A stretch of DNA of 64,000 bases from an uncultured Finegoldia sp. (GCF_900766215.1 NZ_CAAFUQ010000089.1:8082-72081), one strand, 5' to 3'. Counted from the stretch's first letter, positions 19,801-29,178 are shown. Program-made: numbers and translations. The notes: generated by a model not told the origin, from the letters alone.

Positions 19801-22501
19801 GAACGTATTCGAATCTGCGTTGGCTGTCTCCACCTTTGTACAATCCATTTACTTTTAGAAGAATTGGGTCGATGAATAAATTTCTCAATGTTTTACCATC
19901 TTTATCTAAGATGTCGTATTTTACATCAAGAGCGTTTCTCATGATTGAGATTACTGGAGAAACTTCTGCATTCATTCCTTCTTGTTTGTTGGAGTTTACG
20001 AATACTGTTGGTTTGCCATCAACATTCCAAGCATTCCAGTAATTCCATCCACCTTTTTCTTGTCTTCTCATAAATCCTGATTTATCTACTCCACCATCTG
20101 GATATACTATTGGCTTGTAGTTTACTTCATTGCTAAAATCAGGCATGTTGTCGATGAATTGTGGTTGTGACCAATCGCCCTTAAATCCAGTGTAAGGAAC
20201 TGAAAGTGTAGGATTAGTTTTGGAATCAAACATTACATATCCTTGTGCGAATTGGTTTTTGTCAATTCCTTTTGTAGATATCGTTGCAGTGTAAGTTTCT
20301 TCACTGTTAGCTTTTACTGTAACTTGTGGCAATGTTTTTTCTTCTGCAACTGATGAATGTTCAGTGTATCTTCCATCTTTTACTTCATCTCTTAATGAGA
20401 TGTATTTTGGTGTAAATGTGATGTCATTTTTAGAGTAGTTCTTTAATTTGAATGTTGCATTAAATTGATCTCCAACTTCGCCTAATTCTAATTTGCCGTC
20501 TTCTTTTGTATCTTTTCCACCAGTAGCTGTTACAGTTACGTGAGTTGTAGCTGCTTTTTCAAGGTCCACAAGTCCTGCACCTTGTTGTTTTGGTGTATAC
20601 AATGAAGCGCCTTTTACTTCTGTGTCTTTTACAGGAGTGGCTGTGTTCATCATTACCAATACTGTCAAGTATTCTTGTTTTGGATCTGGTTTACCATCAT
20701 CAGTTCTCTTCAACATATGGGCATCGTACAATCTTTGCATTACTAATGCACTTGCACCTGCAACTTGTGGAGTTGCCATTGATGTACCACTCATCATAGT
20801 GTACTTATCTTCGTTAATTGTTGAGTAGATTTGTCCACCAACACCAGCGATGTCTGGTTTTAATCTCAAATCAGGAGTAATTCCCCAAGATGAGAATTCA
20901 CTCATTTGTCCACTCTTATCATTCTTAACAGATTGTACTTTTGTGATGTTGATTTTTTGTTGTGGTTTTTCTTCTAATAATTTTATCAATTGTTGTCCAG
21001 CTTCATAGCTGATGAATACTGAAGGAAATTCCTTATTTTCCATTCCAGACATAAATGACAAGTTATTGCCTTCTGGAGAGTTGTAAATTACTATACCAGC
21101 TGCACCTTTTGTTTTTGCTAATTGAGCTTTATCATTAAAGGATCCTTCTCCTCTTTCCGCAAGGACGATTTTACCAGTTACATCTTGTCCATTGTATTGT
21201 TCTTCTGTATTTCCTAATCCAACATGAACGTATTCACGGTATTCTGTAGTTGTATCTTCGTCTGCACCTTCTGCAGTACCTGTTGAGATTGCAATGTCTG
21301 TTCCTTCAACTAAAACATTTCTTCCTCTAAGGTTTGTGTTTTCCATTGATGCTACTGCATATGATGGATCCGCAACTGCAGGGTGTCCTGTAGTACCAAA
21401 ATCAGGGTTAATAGCTAAGTTAGTCTTACCATCTCCGCCCCAGTTTGTAACACGGTCATTACCCATTGCAACTGCACACACAACGCCTGCAGCTTTTGCT
21501 TTGTTGAATGCTTCGTTTGTAGGAGATATTCCATCTCTACTGTAACCTGAACCCATTCCCAAACTCATGTTCAATACGTCTGCACCAAGTTTGATGGAGT
21601 CGTCAATCGCTTTCAACCATACTTCTTCGTAAACTGTAGATACTAATGCATCGTTACTGAATACCTTCATCGCTAATAATTGTGCATTTGGTGCTACACC
21701 CCTTACTCCTTCATTTTCTGCATCACCATTTGCAGCAACTATACCAGCTACGTGCATTCCGTGGTATCCACCGATTCCTGAGTCTCTGATTTCATCTGAT
21801 TCATCAGCGTAGTTGTATCCATAAGGAACTTTTCTGTTATACCATTTACCTTTTAATCCATTTTCTTTAATAACTTTGTTTACTTCGCCTTCGCTACTGT
21901 ATTTTGATTTGATATCAGGAGATAGTTTCATATCCTTGTGAGATGGATCGACGCCAGTATCTATAATACTAATTAACATTCCTTGTCCTGAGAATTTGTA
22001 TTGATCCCACAAAGTATTAGCCTTAATCATATTTGGAGCTGTTGCAAGGTTTGGAGTTGCTCCTCCTTTTGGTCTTTCAGCCTTCATTTGAGCTGTAACC
22101 TTCTTAACTCCTGGTTGTTTTCTCAACTTGTCGATGTCTTTTGCTTTTACCTTAGCTGAGAAACCTGTGATAACTGCAGAAAATTCTTCTTCCTTGTTTA
22201 CTTTAACGTTTTCTTTCTTCAACTTAGTTTCGATGTTTTCTGAAGTTTTCTTTACTTCTGCTTCAGATGCCTTCACGGCTTTTGAGAATCTCGCGCTTTT
22301 TACGTTTGGTTCTTTTTGAATGGCAGCCTTGTCATTAGTTTCTACGATAACTTTGACTTCTTGGTCTGCCTTTACACCTTGTTCTTGAAGCTTAGCGTAT
22401 GTAGTGCTATCTGTTTGATTAGTTGCAAATGTCGTTGCACTTGGTAATACCAATGAAAACAATAACACGCCAGCTAAAAACTTTTTAGAATATGGTTTCA
22501 T
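16877..22501 (-). CDS. Giant secreted subtilisin-like serine protease with CWB2 cell-wall anchor
   Basis: A 1874-residue S8 protease. Order of parts: signal peptide (1-27), I9-type propeptide (about 45-140), catalytic domain with Asp181 (IIDTGVD), His247 (YHGMHVAGI) and Ser574 (MSGTSMATP), an inserted PA domain (about 395-520), Fn3-like domains, FIVAR-like helices (about 1380-1520), a Lys/Pro-rich linker, and three CWB2 wall-binding repeats in the last 290 residues. It resembles streptococcal C5a-peptidase-type enzymes and the F. magna subtilase SufA in general design; identity with SufA cannot be settled here. It would cleave host or matrix proteins at the cell surface (inference). Confidence 0.94.
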   Translation of the reverse strand: MKPYSKKFLAGVLLFSLVLPSATTFATNQTDSTTYAKLQEQGVKADQEVKVIVETNDKAAIQKEPNVKSARFSKAVKASEAEVKKTSENIETKLKKENVKVNKEEEFSAVITGFSAKVKAKDIDKLRKQPGVKKVTAQMKAERPKGGATPNLATAPNMIKANTLWDQYKFSGQGMLISIIDTGVDPSHKDMKLSPDIKSKYSSEGEVNKVIKENGLKGKWYNRKVPYGYNYADESDEIRDSGIGGYHGMHVAGIVAANGDAENEGVRGVAPNAQLLAMKVFSNDALVSTVYEEVWLKAIDDSIKLGADVLNMSLGMGSGYSRDGISPTNEAFNKAKAAGVVCAVAMGNDRVTNWGGDGKTNLAINPDFGTTGHPAVADPSYAVASMENTNLRGRNVLVEGTDIAISTGTAEGADEDTTTEYREYVHVGLGNTEEQYNGQDVTGKIVLAERGEGSFNDKAQLAKTKGAAGIVIYNSPEGNNLSFMSGMENKEFPSVFISYEAGQQLIKLLEEKPQQKINITKVQSVKNDKSGQMSEFSSWGITPDLRLKPDIAGVGGQIYSTINEDKYTMMSGTSMATPQVAGASALVMQRLYDAHMLKRTDDGKPDPKQEYLTVLVMMNTATPVKDTEVKGASLYTPKQQGAGLVDLEKAATTHVTVTATGGKDTKEDGKLELGEVGDQFNATFKLKNYSKNDITFTPKYISLRDEVKDGRYTEHSSVAEEKTLPQVTVKANSEETYTATISTKGIDKNQFAQGYVMFDSKTNPTLSVPYTGFKGDWSQPQFIDNMPDFSNEVNYKPIVYPDGGVDKSGFMRRQEKGGWNYWNAWNVDGKPTVFVNSNKQEGMNAEVSPVISIMRNALDVKYDILDKDGKTLRNLFIDPILLKVNGLYKGGDSQRRFEYVPGGAAWDFKDRSGKPVDEGQYIYQITGHVDYKDAKEQKYQYNIVLDNTAPTLTYKYDKVNREITVIAKDNLAGVFSVGYENTTTGKWYEQQVREDHRYDDIGIVRDYSYTFKIADGFDLSNLSIYAWDNARNVIGNKIDTGITSNIEIKPIELKVNDPIPGLDEIKKHIVGLPKDAEVKILDNKDNIKATDKPGEFGIEVSVKIGDMETYYWIPIIVKSEEKKEEQPAKPEPEQPKDTTVYNLPVIKVENPDYYAAFGKHEDKDNPDAYKKIHIKGNVTKIKQLNHLTLTITKDGKKVEGTEVQEIKSKKEGDSNFSFDHELDISNLEDGRVYELQIKAEGENVRGDGIQDTIIRRIRKDYVAPTIEYTVEHEDEKAPTAKIKVKGHENMTYLEMYLDGSMLSRIDKTWDTFELKNGVDGEFEIEVPLEVGENKFQIKANDDAGNETIQEVGINRKDPNAKDPVDTKELFNNLLKANSIVSVPEKYEVTQEQIAELNKLIEEARTAISEQQPQDKVDEVNKKLTDALAKIKEKEVKKIDKKQLIGQKDDAQNLLDKKEVKLTDEQQKALQDLIKKAEDLTKKEDATQEEVDKLAKEIKDEIAKIQESGKPGKEDPAKPEQPGKVDPAKPEQPGKVDPAKPGQPGKENPTKQEKPGKEDPTKPGKENPANPGTTTPSVPGTTTPETPDQTPKATTRVAGADRINTAVEVSKKYYNTADTVIVANYEQFADSLSASALSKQLKAPILLVKKDQLDSVVAQEIKRLGAKNVIVIGGEKSIDKTKNSLSQYNVRTIAGANRYETSAKIAQEIIKRTGTTQAVIASGETFADALTVAPLANKNNMPILLVQPNNIPKATQEVLKQIKKAIIVGGEKTISKEVANKLPNATRIAGANRYETAKKIYEYGFKDRKEVNIANGTVPADSLVIGSIDCPILLAEANEIPEATKQAFEESKFEKVNVFGGENSIDESVVKELIK
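17863..17970 (-). repeat. 33-bp tandem repeats coding the Lys/Pro-rich linker
   Basis: About three near-identical 33-bp units encode an 11-residue motif around KPEQPGKVDPA, located between the helical stalk and the CWB2 anchor of the subtilase. Such wall-spanning repeats can change copy number by slippage. Confidence 0.85.
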
Positions 22502-22902
22502 ATTTCCCTCCTACTTTTTTATCCGCAAAAACGGCAAAATATTTGCTTTTTTGCTCATAACATAATTTTACTTAACTAAATAGTAAATGTCAAACTAATT
22601 TTGAAATTCGTATTTCATAAATATACTTCTATCGTTTTCATCAAAATAAAGATAATAATCCACGCATTTTGCAAATTAAGTTGTTTTATTTGGACAAATT
22701 ACTGATAACATTTATTGTTCATTGTTTTTTTATTATTTAATTGAATAATAATGTGTAAAACCTCAAATTTCCCACATTTTTTTCCAAAAATATTTTTTCA
22801 AACAAATTTTATTATCAAATCTGTTACCATAATTTTTTCAGATTTTGTTACTATTAACCACCACACAAATGTTTTATAATATATATTCATGAGGAGGAAT
22901 CA
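22502..22902. other. 400-bp AT-rich divergent intergenic region
   Basis: Carries the strong subtilase promoter at its left end and a TATAAT about 25 bp before the ECF gene at its right end. Its middle is very AT-rich, with no open frame and no riboswitch motif that I can recognise. Confidence 0.6.
22565..22593 (-). promoter_or_regulatory. Promoter of the subtilase gene
   Basis: Minus-strand consensus -35 TTGACA, exact 17-bp spacer and -10 TAAAAT, about 63 bp before the ATG. The ribosome binding site is AGGAGGG. Confidence 0.87.
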
Positions 22903-23403
22903 ATGAACACTAAAAAAATCACAACAACAGCGATTTTCATTGCACTTACAACGTTTTTCACAATGGTAATCAAGATACCAGTGTCACCTGCAATGGGTTA
23001 CGTTAACCTAGGAGACTTCATTATATTATTATCCACTGTCGCATTCGGACCAGTTATAGGAATGATTGCCGCAGCATTCGGATCAAGCTTGGCGGATTTA
23101 TTGCTCGGTTATGCGGCGTTTGCACCATTTACATTCGTAGTCAAAAGATTGATGGCACTTGTAATGGGATTGTTCTTAAAGAAAATCAACAATCAAAAAA
23201 CATCCACCGTTCTAATTGCTGGAGTTATTTGCGAATTAGTGATGGTCGTGGGATATTACTTCACATCTGTAATTCTTTACGGAAACAAGACTGCAATTGC
23301 TACAATTCTTCCAAACTCAGTCCAAGCCGCTGTGAATTTTGTGATATTCGCACTTATTTGGAAGAGATTTTTGAAAATAACTGAATCTATATTGAAAGAC
23401 TAG
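22903..23403 (+). CDS. ECF transporter substrate-binding (S) component
   Basis: A 166-residue membrane protein with six helices. Its N-terminus (TTTAIFIALTTFFT, then a VNLGDFIILLSTVAFGPVIG stretch) is typical of vitamin S components that pair with a shared EcfAA'T module encoded elsewhere. The closest general type is the riboflavin/HmpT-like group, but the substrate is not determined; no FMN or TPP riboswitch is visible upstream. GAGGAGG precedes the ATG. Confidence 0.85.
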   Translation: MNTKKITTTAIFIALTTFFTMVIKIPVSPAMGYVNLGDFIILLSTVAFGPVIGMIAAAFGSSLADLLLGYAAFAPFTFVVKRLMALVMGLFLKKINNQKTSTVLIAGVICELVMVVGYYFTSVILYGNKTAIATILPNSVQAAVNFVIFALIWKRFLKITESILKD

Positions 23404-23413
23404 AGTGTATTTT

Positions 23414-23671
23414 ATGAAGAAATTATTAATACCTTTGTCTTATTTAGCACAAATTATTGTATTAATTGGGCTGATATTTTTTGATGGATTCGGTCAACAA
23501 GGCTTTGTTTTGTTGTATTTGATTCCATTCGCTATTTTGAATTTAGCTTTAAGAAATCAAATATACAACAAAAATCTCAGATTATTGCATGTTATAATAA
23601 ATGTTATATCAATTTTCGCGTTTGCGATTTTAATGATATTTTCATTTGTTTTCCCAGTTTCAAACAAATAA
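23414..23671 (+). CDS. Small hypothetical membrane protein
   Basis: An 85-residue protein with three hydrophobic segments and no recognised family. ATG at 23414 is chosen; a GTG at 23405 would add three residues and neither has a strong ribosome binding site. It lies 10 bp after the ECF S gene and is probably co-transcribed. A link to vitamin uptake is only positional. Confidence 0.6.
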   Translation: MKKLLIPLSYLAQIIVLIGLIFFDGFGQQGFVLLYLIPFAILNLALRNQIYNKNLRLLHVIINVISIFAFAILMIFSFVFPVSNK

Positions 23672-23686
23672 ATTATTCTACAAACC

Positions 23687-23727
23687 AAAAAACACAGCCT
23701 GTCACTAATAGTGATAAGCTGTGTTTT
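23687..23727. terminator. Bidirectional terminator overlapping the PAP2 stop codon
   Basis: Outer stem AAAACACAGC/GCTGTGTTTT with an inner TCACT/AGTGA helix serves both the rightward ECF operon and the leftward PAP2 gene, whose stop codon lies inside it. Confidence 0.82.
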
Positions 23728-24343
23728 GTTTTCTATTGAATACTAAAAGTATAGCATGAGCTAGAATAATTCCACACACTACATCGATAATGCTGTGTTG
23801 TTTTACAAGCATAGTGCTTATGCAAATTCCCACATCCCACAATAAGAATAAAACCTTCGATTTTCCGTTATTTTTCAATATTTTTCGAAACTGGTTATCT
23901 ATTATCACGGTTGTCGATACGTGGATGCTTGGACACACGTTATTTGGCGCATCAATTTTATGAATTTGTCTGATTAACCACGCACACACATCATTTCCAG
24001 TGATGTCTGTAACTCTAATATCCAAGGCTGTCGGATATATCATATAAATTATCAGTGATATGAACATCGCAGAAAACATCGGGATAATTATGTTGTACAT
24101 ATTATCGTATGATTTTCTCTTCAAAAGGTAGACAAATGGTATCACTAGCATCAAAAACCACGACGAATACATTAATATCGCAGGTTTGTAAAACGGGATG
24201 TAGTCGTCTAGTTTCGAATATACTATGTGATAATTTCTGTTGGGTATTTTTTCCATTGCAAAAAACCACACCAAATACACTGCGTAGACTTCTAGTATGA
24301 ATTTGAGTGGATTTTTATCATAAATTCGTTTAATATTTTTCAT
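23705..24343 (-). CDS. PAP2-type membrane phosphatase
   Basis: A 212-residue polytopic protein. Phosphatase motifs are CPSIHVSTT near residue 137 (catalytic His) and KQHSIIDVVCGI near 181 (His and Asp), as in the PAP2/inositol-phosphoceramide-synthase-like group. Likely substrates are lipid phosphates or undecaprenyl pyrophosphate (inference). It begins one base after the CDF transporter stop with no clear Shine-Dalgarno, suggesting translational coupling. Confidence 0.82.
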   Translation of the reverse strand: MKNIKRIYDKNPLKFILEVYAVYLVWFFAMEKIPNRNYHIVYSKLDDYIPFYKPAILMYSSWFLMLVIPFVYLLKRKSYDNMYNIIIPMFSAMFISLIIYMIYPTALDIRVTDITGNDVCAWLIRQIHKIDAPNNVCPSIHVSTTVIIDNQFRKILKNNGKSKVLFLLWDVGICISTMLVKQHSIIDVVCGIILAHAILLVFNRKQNTAYHY

Positions 24344-24344
24344 T

Positions 24345-25526
24345 TTAATAAAAGTTTCTTCTTTGATATCCTCTTGTAATCGCTATGATTGGCTTGTAGT
24401 CAGTGATTTGCGATAGGATTTTGCCTTTCACAATATCGACTATTTTTTTGTCTTCCATTTCCTCATCTATATCGACTCTTATGTCAAAAATCATCTCGTC
24501 GCCTTCTTTTTTCGGACAAATCCTAAAATCGTTCAATATCCATTTATCGTTAACATCGGTGATGATTTTCTCGACAATTTCGTGTAAGTTTTGAACTTTC
24601 GGATTGTTGACTGCTAACGGATCCATGTGAATTGTCGAATACACGCCCTTTTTTTCTATCAAATCTCTCTCGATTTGGTCTGCCAACGAGTGAAGTTTGA
24701 TGAATTCTTCGGAGCTGTTCACTTCGACATCCACAGTTATGAAGATGTGACCTGGACCGTAATCGTGAACTCTCAAATCGTGTGCGCCGTAAATACCGTC
24801 GTATGATGTAATGAAATCGGTGATTTCACGTTCGAATTTTCTGGATGCACCAGTTCCTAAAAGCTTATCCACAGTGTCAGTTATCATTTCGTATCCGTTT
24901 TTGATGATGATAACACCACCCAAAAGTCCGATGTATGCGTCGATGTTAAGGTGCGTCAATTTGAATACTACGACAGATATAAGTACGATGGATGTGGATA
25001 TACAGTCGCTTTTTGAATCGACTGATGTTGCCATCAACAAATCAGAGTCGATTTTCTTGGAAATTTTGTAGTAAAATTTGCTTAGCCAGAACTTCGCCAC
25101 AATCGCTACTATTAGAACAATCAACGAATATATGTTGAATGTGATGATTTCCGGATGAATAATCTTCTTAAATGATGCGACAACCAATTTAACCCCGATG
25201 TAAATGACCAAAATCGTAATCAATGACGAGAAGATGTACTCCAATCGTGAATGACCGTACGGATGTTTTTCATCGGCGGGTTTCGTGCTCATACTAAAGC
25301 TTAGAACCATCAGAATAATACTGAAACAATCCGATAAATTGTTGATAGCATCAGCCATTATCGCTATGGAATTAGTGAGTAATCCTATTATTAGTTTAGT
25401 AGAAAACAAAAATAAGTTAATGAACAATCCCACAGCACTGCTCAAATTCCCGTATGATCTACGCGTAGTGAAGCTTTGCGTGTCCTCGTAATTTTTAACA
25501 AATTTTTGAATCAAAAAATCTATCAT
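24345..25526 (-). CDS. Cation diffusion facilitator family transporter
   Basis: A 393-residue CDF metal/proton antiporter. Metal-site residues are visible in MADAINNLSDCF (Asp, Asn, Asp in helix II) and TSVDSKSDCIS (helix V), followed by the cytoplasmic domain with DLRVHDYGPGHIFITVDVEV. A further 90-residue C-terminal extension beyond the usual length repeats a ferredoxin-like fold. The Asn in place of a His suggests Mn or Fe instead of Zn specificity (inference). Confidence 0.88.
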   Translation of the reverse strand: MIDFLIQKFVKNYEDTQSFTTRRSYGNLSSAVGLFINLFLFSTKLIIGLLTNSIAIMADAINNLSDCFSIILMVLSFSMSTKPADEKHPYGHSRLEYIFSSLITILVIYIGVKLVVASFKKIIHPEIITFNIYSLIVLIVAIVAKFWLSKFYYKISKKIDSDLLMATSVDSKSDCISTSIVLISVVVFKLTHLNIDAYIGLLGGVIIIKNGYEMITDTVDKLLGTGASRKFEREITDFITSYDGIYGAHDLRVHDYGPGHIFITVDVEVNSSEEFIKLHSLADQIERDLIEKKGVYSTIHMDPLAVNNPKVQNLHEIVEKIITDVNDKWILNDFRICPKKEGDEMIFDIRVDIDEEMEDKKIVDIVKGKILSQITDYKPIIAITRGYQRRNFY

Positions 25527-25602
25527 AAAATCCTTCCTTAAAATGTAATTATTTTATTATTATATCAGAGTTTATATCAAATGTTCACAATTAACAAAAT
25601 AT

Positions 25603-27177
25603 TTACAATCTTACCGTTTCTTTTAGAATAATCAACTTATCCCCAACATTAAGCGTAACATTGCCCGTAGGAACAATGATTTCGCCGTTCTTTGATTGAA
25701 TCATAACCACAAGTTCAGAATCAATCATGTCGATATCCTTTAACTTCTTACCATTCCAGTTGTTTTTGTCGCTGATTGTGATTTCGACCAAACCGTAACC
25801 TGTCGGATCAAAATAAGATTTGCCGCCAATTACAACAGTGTCATCTGCACAAATCACAGTATCGCCACGTGGAACTACAAGTTTGTTATCTCTTATAATT
25901 TTTGCAACAATTATATCGAAGTGAAGCCCAATCTCACTAACCTTTTTTCCTACAAGTTCACTGTGCTCATTTATTTTCGTTTCGATAAAACCAACATCAC
26001 TTTTAGAACTGTAATAATTGAAAGTTTTAAGAACAGTATCGTCAGGATCAATCATATCGGTTTTCCTACAAATAATCGGAAAAAGGGATCCTTGAATTAA
26101 ACAAGACAACAGACAAATCACGAAAATTATGTGGAACAAATCTACAGATAACTTTGCGTTACTGTTGATAACCATAATCGCAAACGCAATCGCAGCTGCA
26201 CCTCTGAAACCCGCCGCAGAAATTACAATAAGTTGATTCTTCTTGTATCCAAAAGGTTTCAAAAGCAGAATACTTGCCAATGGTCTTGCAATAATTGTGA
26301 TAAAAACCATCACCAAGAAAGCCACAGGAACAGCCTTTACGATACTTTTAGGATCTGCCAAAAGTCCCAGCAAAAAGAACAAACCAATCTGCATTATTCC
26401 CGAAAAACCATCGAAGAAGAACACAACCTCTTTCTTCCTATAATATTCCAAATTCCCAATCATAATCCCCAGTACATACACTGACAAGAACGCATTTCCT
26501 CCCAAATTCTTGCTAATCGCAAAAGTTAGAAGTGCGCAGGAAATAATAAGAACAGTGAACAGACCGTCTTGTGAGAAATCTATCTTGAAAATCAATTTTT
26601 CGGTTAATTTTGCCATAAGAAAACCAACCAACAGCCCAATTCCAACTTGAAACAAAATCAGTTTGAACACGGAAGTCTTAGACCCCATCAAAATCGACAA
26701 GAAAATCATAGTCATAGTGTAAGCTGTCGGGTCGTTAGAACCACTTTCGATTTCAAGCATTGATGCAGTGGAGTATTTAAGGTTCAAATTCTTGCTTCGT
26801 AAAATCGAACTCACCGAAGCAAAATCCGTGGAACCTACAACGGATCCCAAAAGCATGGATTCCACAAAACTGATTTTAAGTACAAAATAACAGAAAGCTC
26901 CCGTAAGAACAGATGTCAACACAACACCTGCACTTGCCATGATAACTCCCTGTGTTGTCACTGGTTTTGCCATTTTCAAATTTGTACCGAAACCACCGTA
27001 AAACATAATAATCAAAAGTGCAACGCTTGAAAATTCGTCCACAAACCTGTAATTATTAAAATCTTTTTCGAAAAAATTAAACGATATTCCTAAAATAATA
27101 AACAATAGAAACGACGGAATACCATATCTATTTGAAAATTTAACAGCCAAAAGCGCCAACAAAAGCACAATTGCCAC
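25603..27177 (-). CDS. K+/H+ (CPA1, NhaP2/CvrA-type) antiporter with TrkA-C domain
   Basis: A 524-residue protein with about 12 transmembrane helices to residue 390, then cytoplasmic TrkA-C (about 400-470: KVSEIGLHFDIIVAKIIRDN, VPRGDTVICADDTVVIGG) and a second short beta domain. SNDPTAYTM near residue 147 is the family's ion-site motif (NDP). Such proteins exchange potassium or sodium for protons in volume and pH control. It is a single gene with GGAGGAT-type ribosome binding sequence. Confidence 0.88.
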   Translation of the reverse strand: MAIVLLLALLAVKFSNRYGIPSFLLFIILGISFNFFEKDFNNYRFVDEFSSVALLIIMFYGGFGTNLKMAKPVTTQGVIMASAGVVLTSVLTGAFCYFVLKISFVESMLLGSVVGSTDFASVSSILRSKNLNLKYSTASMLEIESGSNDPTAYTMTMIFLSILMGSKTSVFKLILFQVGIGLLVGFLMAKLTEKLIFKIDFSQDGLFTVLIISCALLTFAISKNLGGNAFLSVYVLGIMIGNLEYYRKKEVVFFFDGFSGIMQIGLFFLLGLLADPKSIVKAVPVAFLVMVFITIIARPLASILLLKPFGYKKNQLIVISAAGFRGAAAIAFAIMVINSNAKLSVDLFHIIFVICLLSCLIQGSLFPIICRKTDMIDPDDTVLKTFNYYSSKSDVGFIETKINEHSELVGKKVSEIGLHFDIIVAKIIRDNKLVVPRGDTVICADDTVVIGGKSYFDPTGYGLVEITISDKNNWNGKKLKDIDMIDSELVVMIQSKNGEIIVPTGNVTLNVGDKLIILKETVRL

Positions 27178-27415
27178 GATAATCCTCCTTGGGAGATTGA
27201 TAAATTAATAAAAATATTGAATTAATTATAGTATATCATAATAAATTGTAGGGTTTTTTTTGAAAAACAAATATATATCGCACAATTTTTTCGTCATTTA
27301 TAGAAAATGACACAAATTTGGCATAAAAACAGCCTACTTATAAATTATTTCAATAAATGAAATACAAATTTTACGATATAATTAATATATAGAATATTTT
27401 AGGAGGGATTACATA

Positions 27416-27955
27416 ATGAAGAAATTCATTAAAGCTTTGACATTGTTTGCCATGATTTTAGTATTGGCAACTGGTTGCCAAAAGGCTGCTCCTGGAGCTG
27501 ATAACAAAGGTCCTGGTACTGCAAAAGACGGTAACGAACAAAAAATTGAAACTGCAAGTATGAAACTTGTAAAAGCTGTTAACAAAGGTGGATATCAACT
27601 TGTATCTACAGAAGACTTAAATTCATGGATTGAACAAAAGAAAGACATGGTTATAGTTGACACTATGCCAGCAAAATCTTTCGACAAAAACAGAATTCCT
27701 GGAGCTGTAAATGCTGAATTGCCTATGAAAGCTGACGAATTAAAACCAGAACAAAAAGAAGCTTTCTTGAAAGCTTTGGGCGAAGATAAGAACAAAACTG
27801 TAGTTGTATATTGTGGTTTTGTTGGCTGTGCTAGAAGTGATGTCGGCGCAGTTATCGCAAAAGAAGCTGGATTTACAAATGTATATCGTCATCCAGGTGG
27901 AATTGTTGCTTGGATGGATGCAGGATATAAAATCGAAGGTTCTGCAGCAAAATAA
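27416..27955 (+). CDS. Rhodanese-domain lipoprotein
   Basis: A 179-residue secreted lipoprotein. The lipobox is ATGC near residue 20, followed by an Ala/Gly-rich spacer and a rhodanese domain with entry motif VIVDTMPAKSFDKNRIPGA and active loop VYCGFVGCARSD. Sulfur transfer or thiol redox activity outside the membrane is the likely role. AGGAGGG precedes the ATG. A second lipoprotein gene follows after a weak hairpin. Confidence 0.88.
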   Translation: MKKFIKALTLFAMILVLATGCQKAAPGADNKGPGTAKDGNEQKIETASMKLVKAVNKGGYQLVSTEDLNSWIEQKKDMVIVDTMPAKSFDKNRIPGAVNAELPMKADELKPEQKEAFLKALGEDKNKTVVVYCGFVGCARSDVGAVIAKEAGFTNVYRHPGGIVAWMDAGYKIEGSAAK

Positions 27956-27967
27956 GATATTTAATTG

Positions 27968-27995
27968 GGCAATATTTAATATATTGCCTAATTTT
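27968..27995 (+). terminator. Weak hairpin between lipoprotein genes
   Basis: Stem GGCAATAT/ATATTGCC followed by TAATTTT. It may attenuate transcription into the next gene more than stop it. Confidence 0.5.
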
Positions 27996-28024
27996 ATGCA
28001 AAAAAATATAAAGGGGGATGTTTT

Positions 28025-29137
28025 TTGAAAAAAGCATTGAAGATTTTACTTTTATTGGTTTTTGTATTTAGTTTATCGGCTTGTGCCAAGAATAATACAC
28101 AAGAAACTAAACAAGAAGAAACTAAAAAGCAAGATTCTAATAAGGTAGAAATCAAAAAAGAAGAAAAGAAGGAAGAAAAATTCGCAGAAAGAAAAGGTAC
28201 GTTGACAACAAATGTTGATTTATCAAAATACGAAAAGGGTAAATCTGTAAAATTGTGGCTACCAATTCCACAAGATTCAGAATACCAAAAGATTACTAAT
28301 GTTAAGGTAGATTTGGATGAAGCTCACGCTAAACAACAACAAACTACTGACAAATTAGGAAACAAAATGCTTTATGTTGAATGGGACAAGGAAGCTACTG
28401 ATCGTAAGGTTTCTCTTTCTTTTGATGCTGATCGTAAGGAAATTAAAAGAGGAGAACTTTCTGAAAAAGAAGACCATGCTAAAAAGGACGAACTTAAGGA
28501 ATTCTTGCAACCAAACAGCATGATGCCTGTTGATGGTAAAGTTAAAGAACTCGCCGACAAAATCACTGAAGGCAAGACTAATGATTTGGACAAAGTAAAA
28601 GCAATCTACGATTGGACTATCGCTAACATGAACCGTGACGAATCTGTAAAGGGTTGCGGTACTGGTGAAGTTGAAAAATTATTAGGTCATCCACAAGGAA
28701 AATGTACTGATATCCACTCAGTTTTCGTATCTTTGTGTAGAGCAGCCGGCGTTCCTGCACGTGAAATCTTCGGTGTAAGAATGAGCAAAAAGCCATCTGA
28801 TGATGAAACTAAAGGTCAACACTGCTGGTCTGAATTCTACCTTCAAGGTCATGGTTGGGTAAAAGCAGATCCAGGCGATGTTTTGAAGGCTGTTTTGAAA
28901 CAAAAATTAGACAAATCTGATGAAAAAACAAAAGAACTTGCTGACTATTATTGGGGAGGAATGGATTCACTTCGTGTAGCATTGACTACAGGACGTGATC
29001 TTACTCTTGAACCAAAACAAGATGACAAACCACTTAATAACTTCTGTTATCCATACGCTGAAGTAGAAGGTAAAGCTCTTGATTATTACAATCCAGCAGA
29101 TTTTGAATACAACATCAAATTTGAAGAAGCAAAATAA
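28025..29137 (+). CDS. Transglutaminase-like lipoprotein
   Basis: A 370-residue lipoprotein with lipobox LSAC (lipid-modified Cys20), a charged linker, and a transglutaminase-like core. The catalytic triad can be placed as Cys227 (GKCTDIHSVF), His266 (GQHCWSEFY) and Asp282 (KADPGD). The start is TTG at 28025, chosen because AAAGGGGG lies seven bases upstream; the ATG at 28018 is out of frame. It probably acts as a surface cysteine protease or cross-linker (inference). Confidence 0.88.
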   Translation: MKKALKILLLLVFVFSLSACAKNNTQETKQEETKKQDSNKVEIKKEEKKEEKFAERKGTLTTNVDLSKYEKGKSVKLWLPIPQDSEYQKITNVKVDLDEAHAKQQQTTDKLGNKMLYVEWDKEATDRKVSLSFDADRKEIKRGELSEKEDHAKKDELKEFLQPNSMMPVDGKVKELADKITEGKTNDLDKVKAIYDWTIANMNRDESVKGCGTGEVEKLLGHPQGKCTDIHSVFVSLCRAAGVPAREIFGVRMSKKPSDDETKGQHCWSEFYLQGHGWVKADPGDVLKAVLKQKLDKSDEKTKELADYYWGGMDSLRVALTTGRDLTLEPKQDDKPLNNFCYPYAEVEGKALDYYNPADFEYNIKFEEAK

Positions 29138-29148
29138 ATCAAAGTAAA

Positions 29149-29178
29149 GAATAGGCACTATTTGTGTCTATTTTTTTG
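29149..29178 (+). terminator. Terminator after the transglutaminase lipoprotein
   Basis: Stem ATAGGCAC/GTGTCTAT with a TATTT loop and seven T. Confidence 0.85.

Noticed and set aside
22502..22902. Vitamin riboswitch upstream of the ECF S component
   Set aside because: No conserved core of FMN, TPP, preQ1 or cobalamin riboswitches could be recognised; the region is mainly AT-rich.
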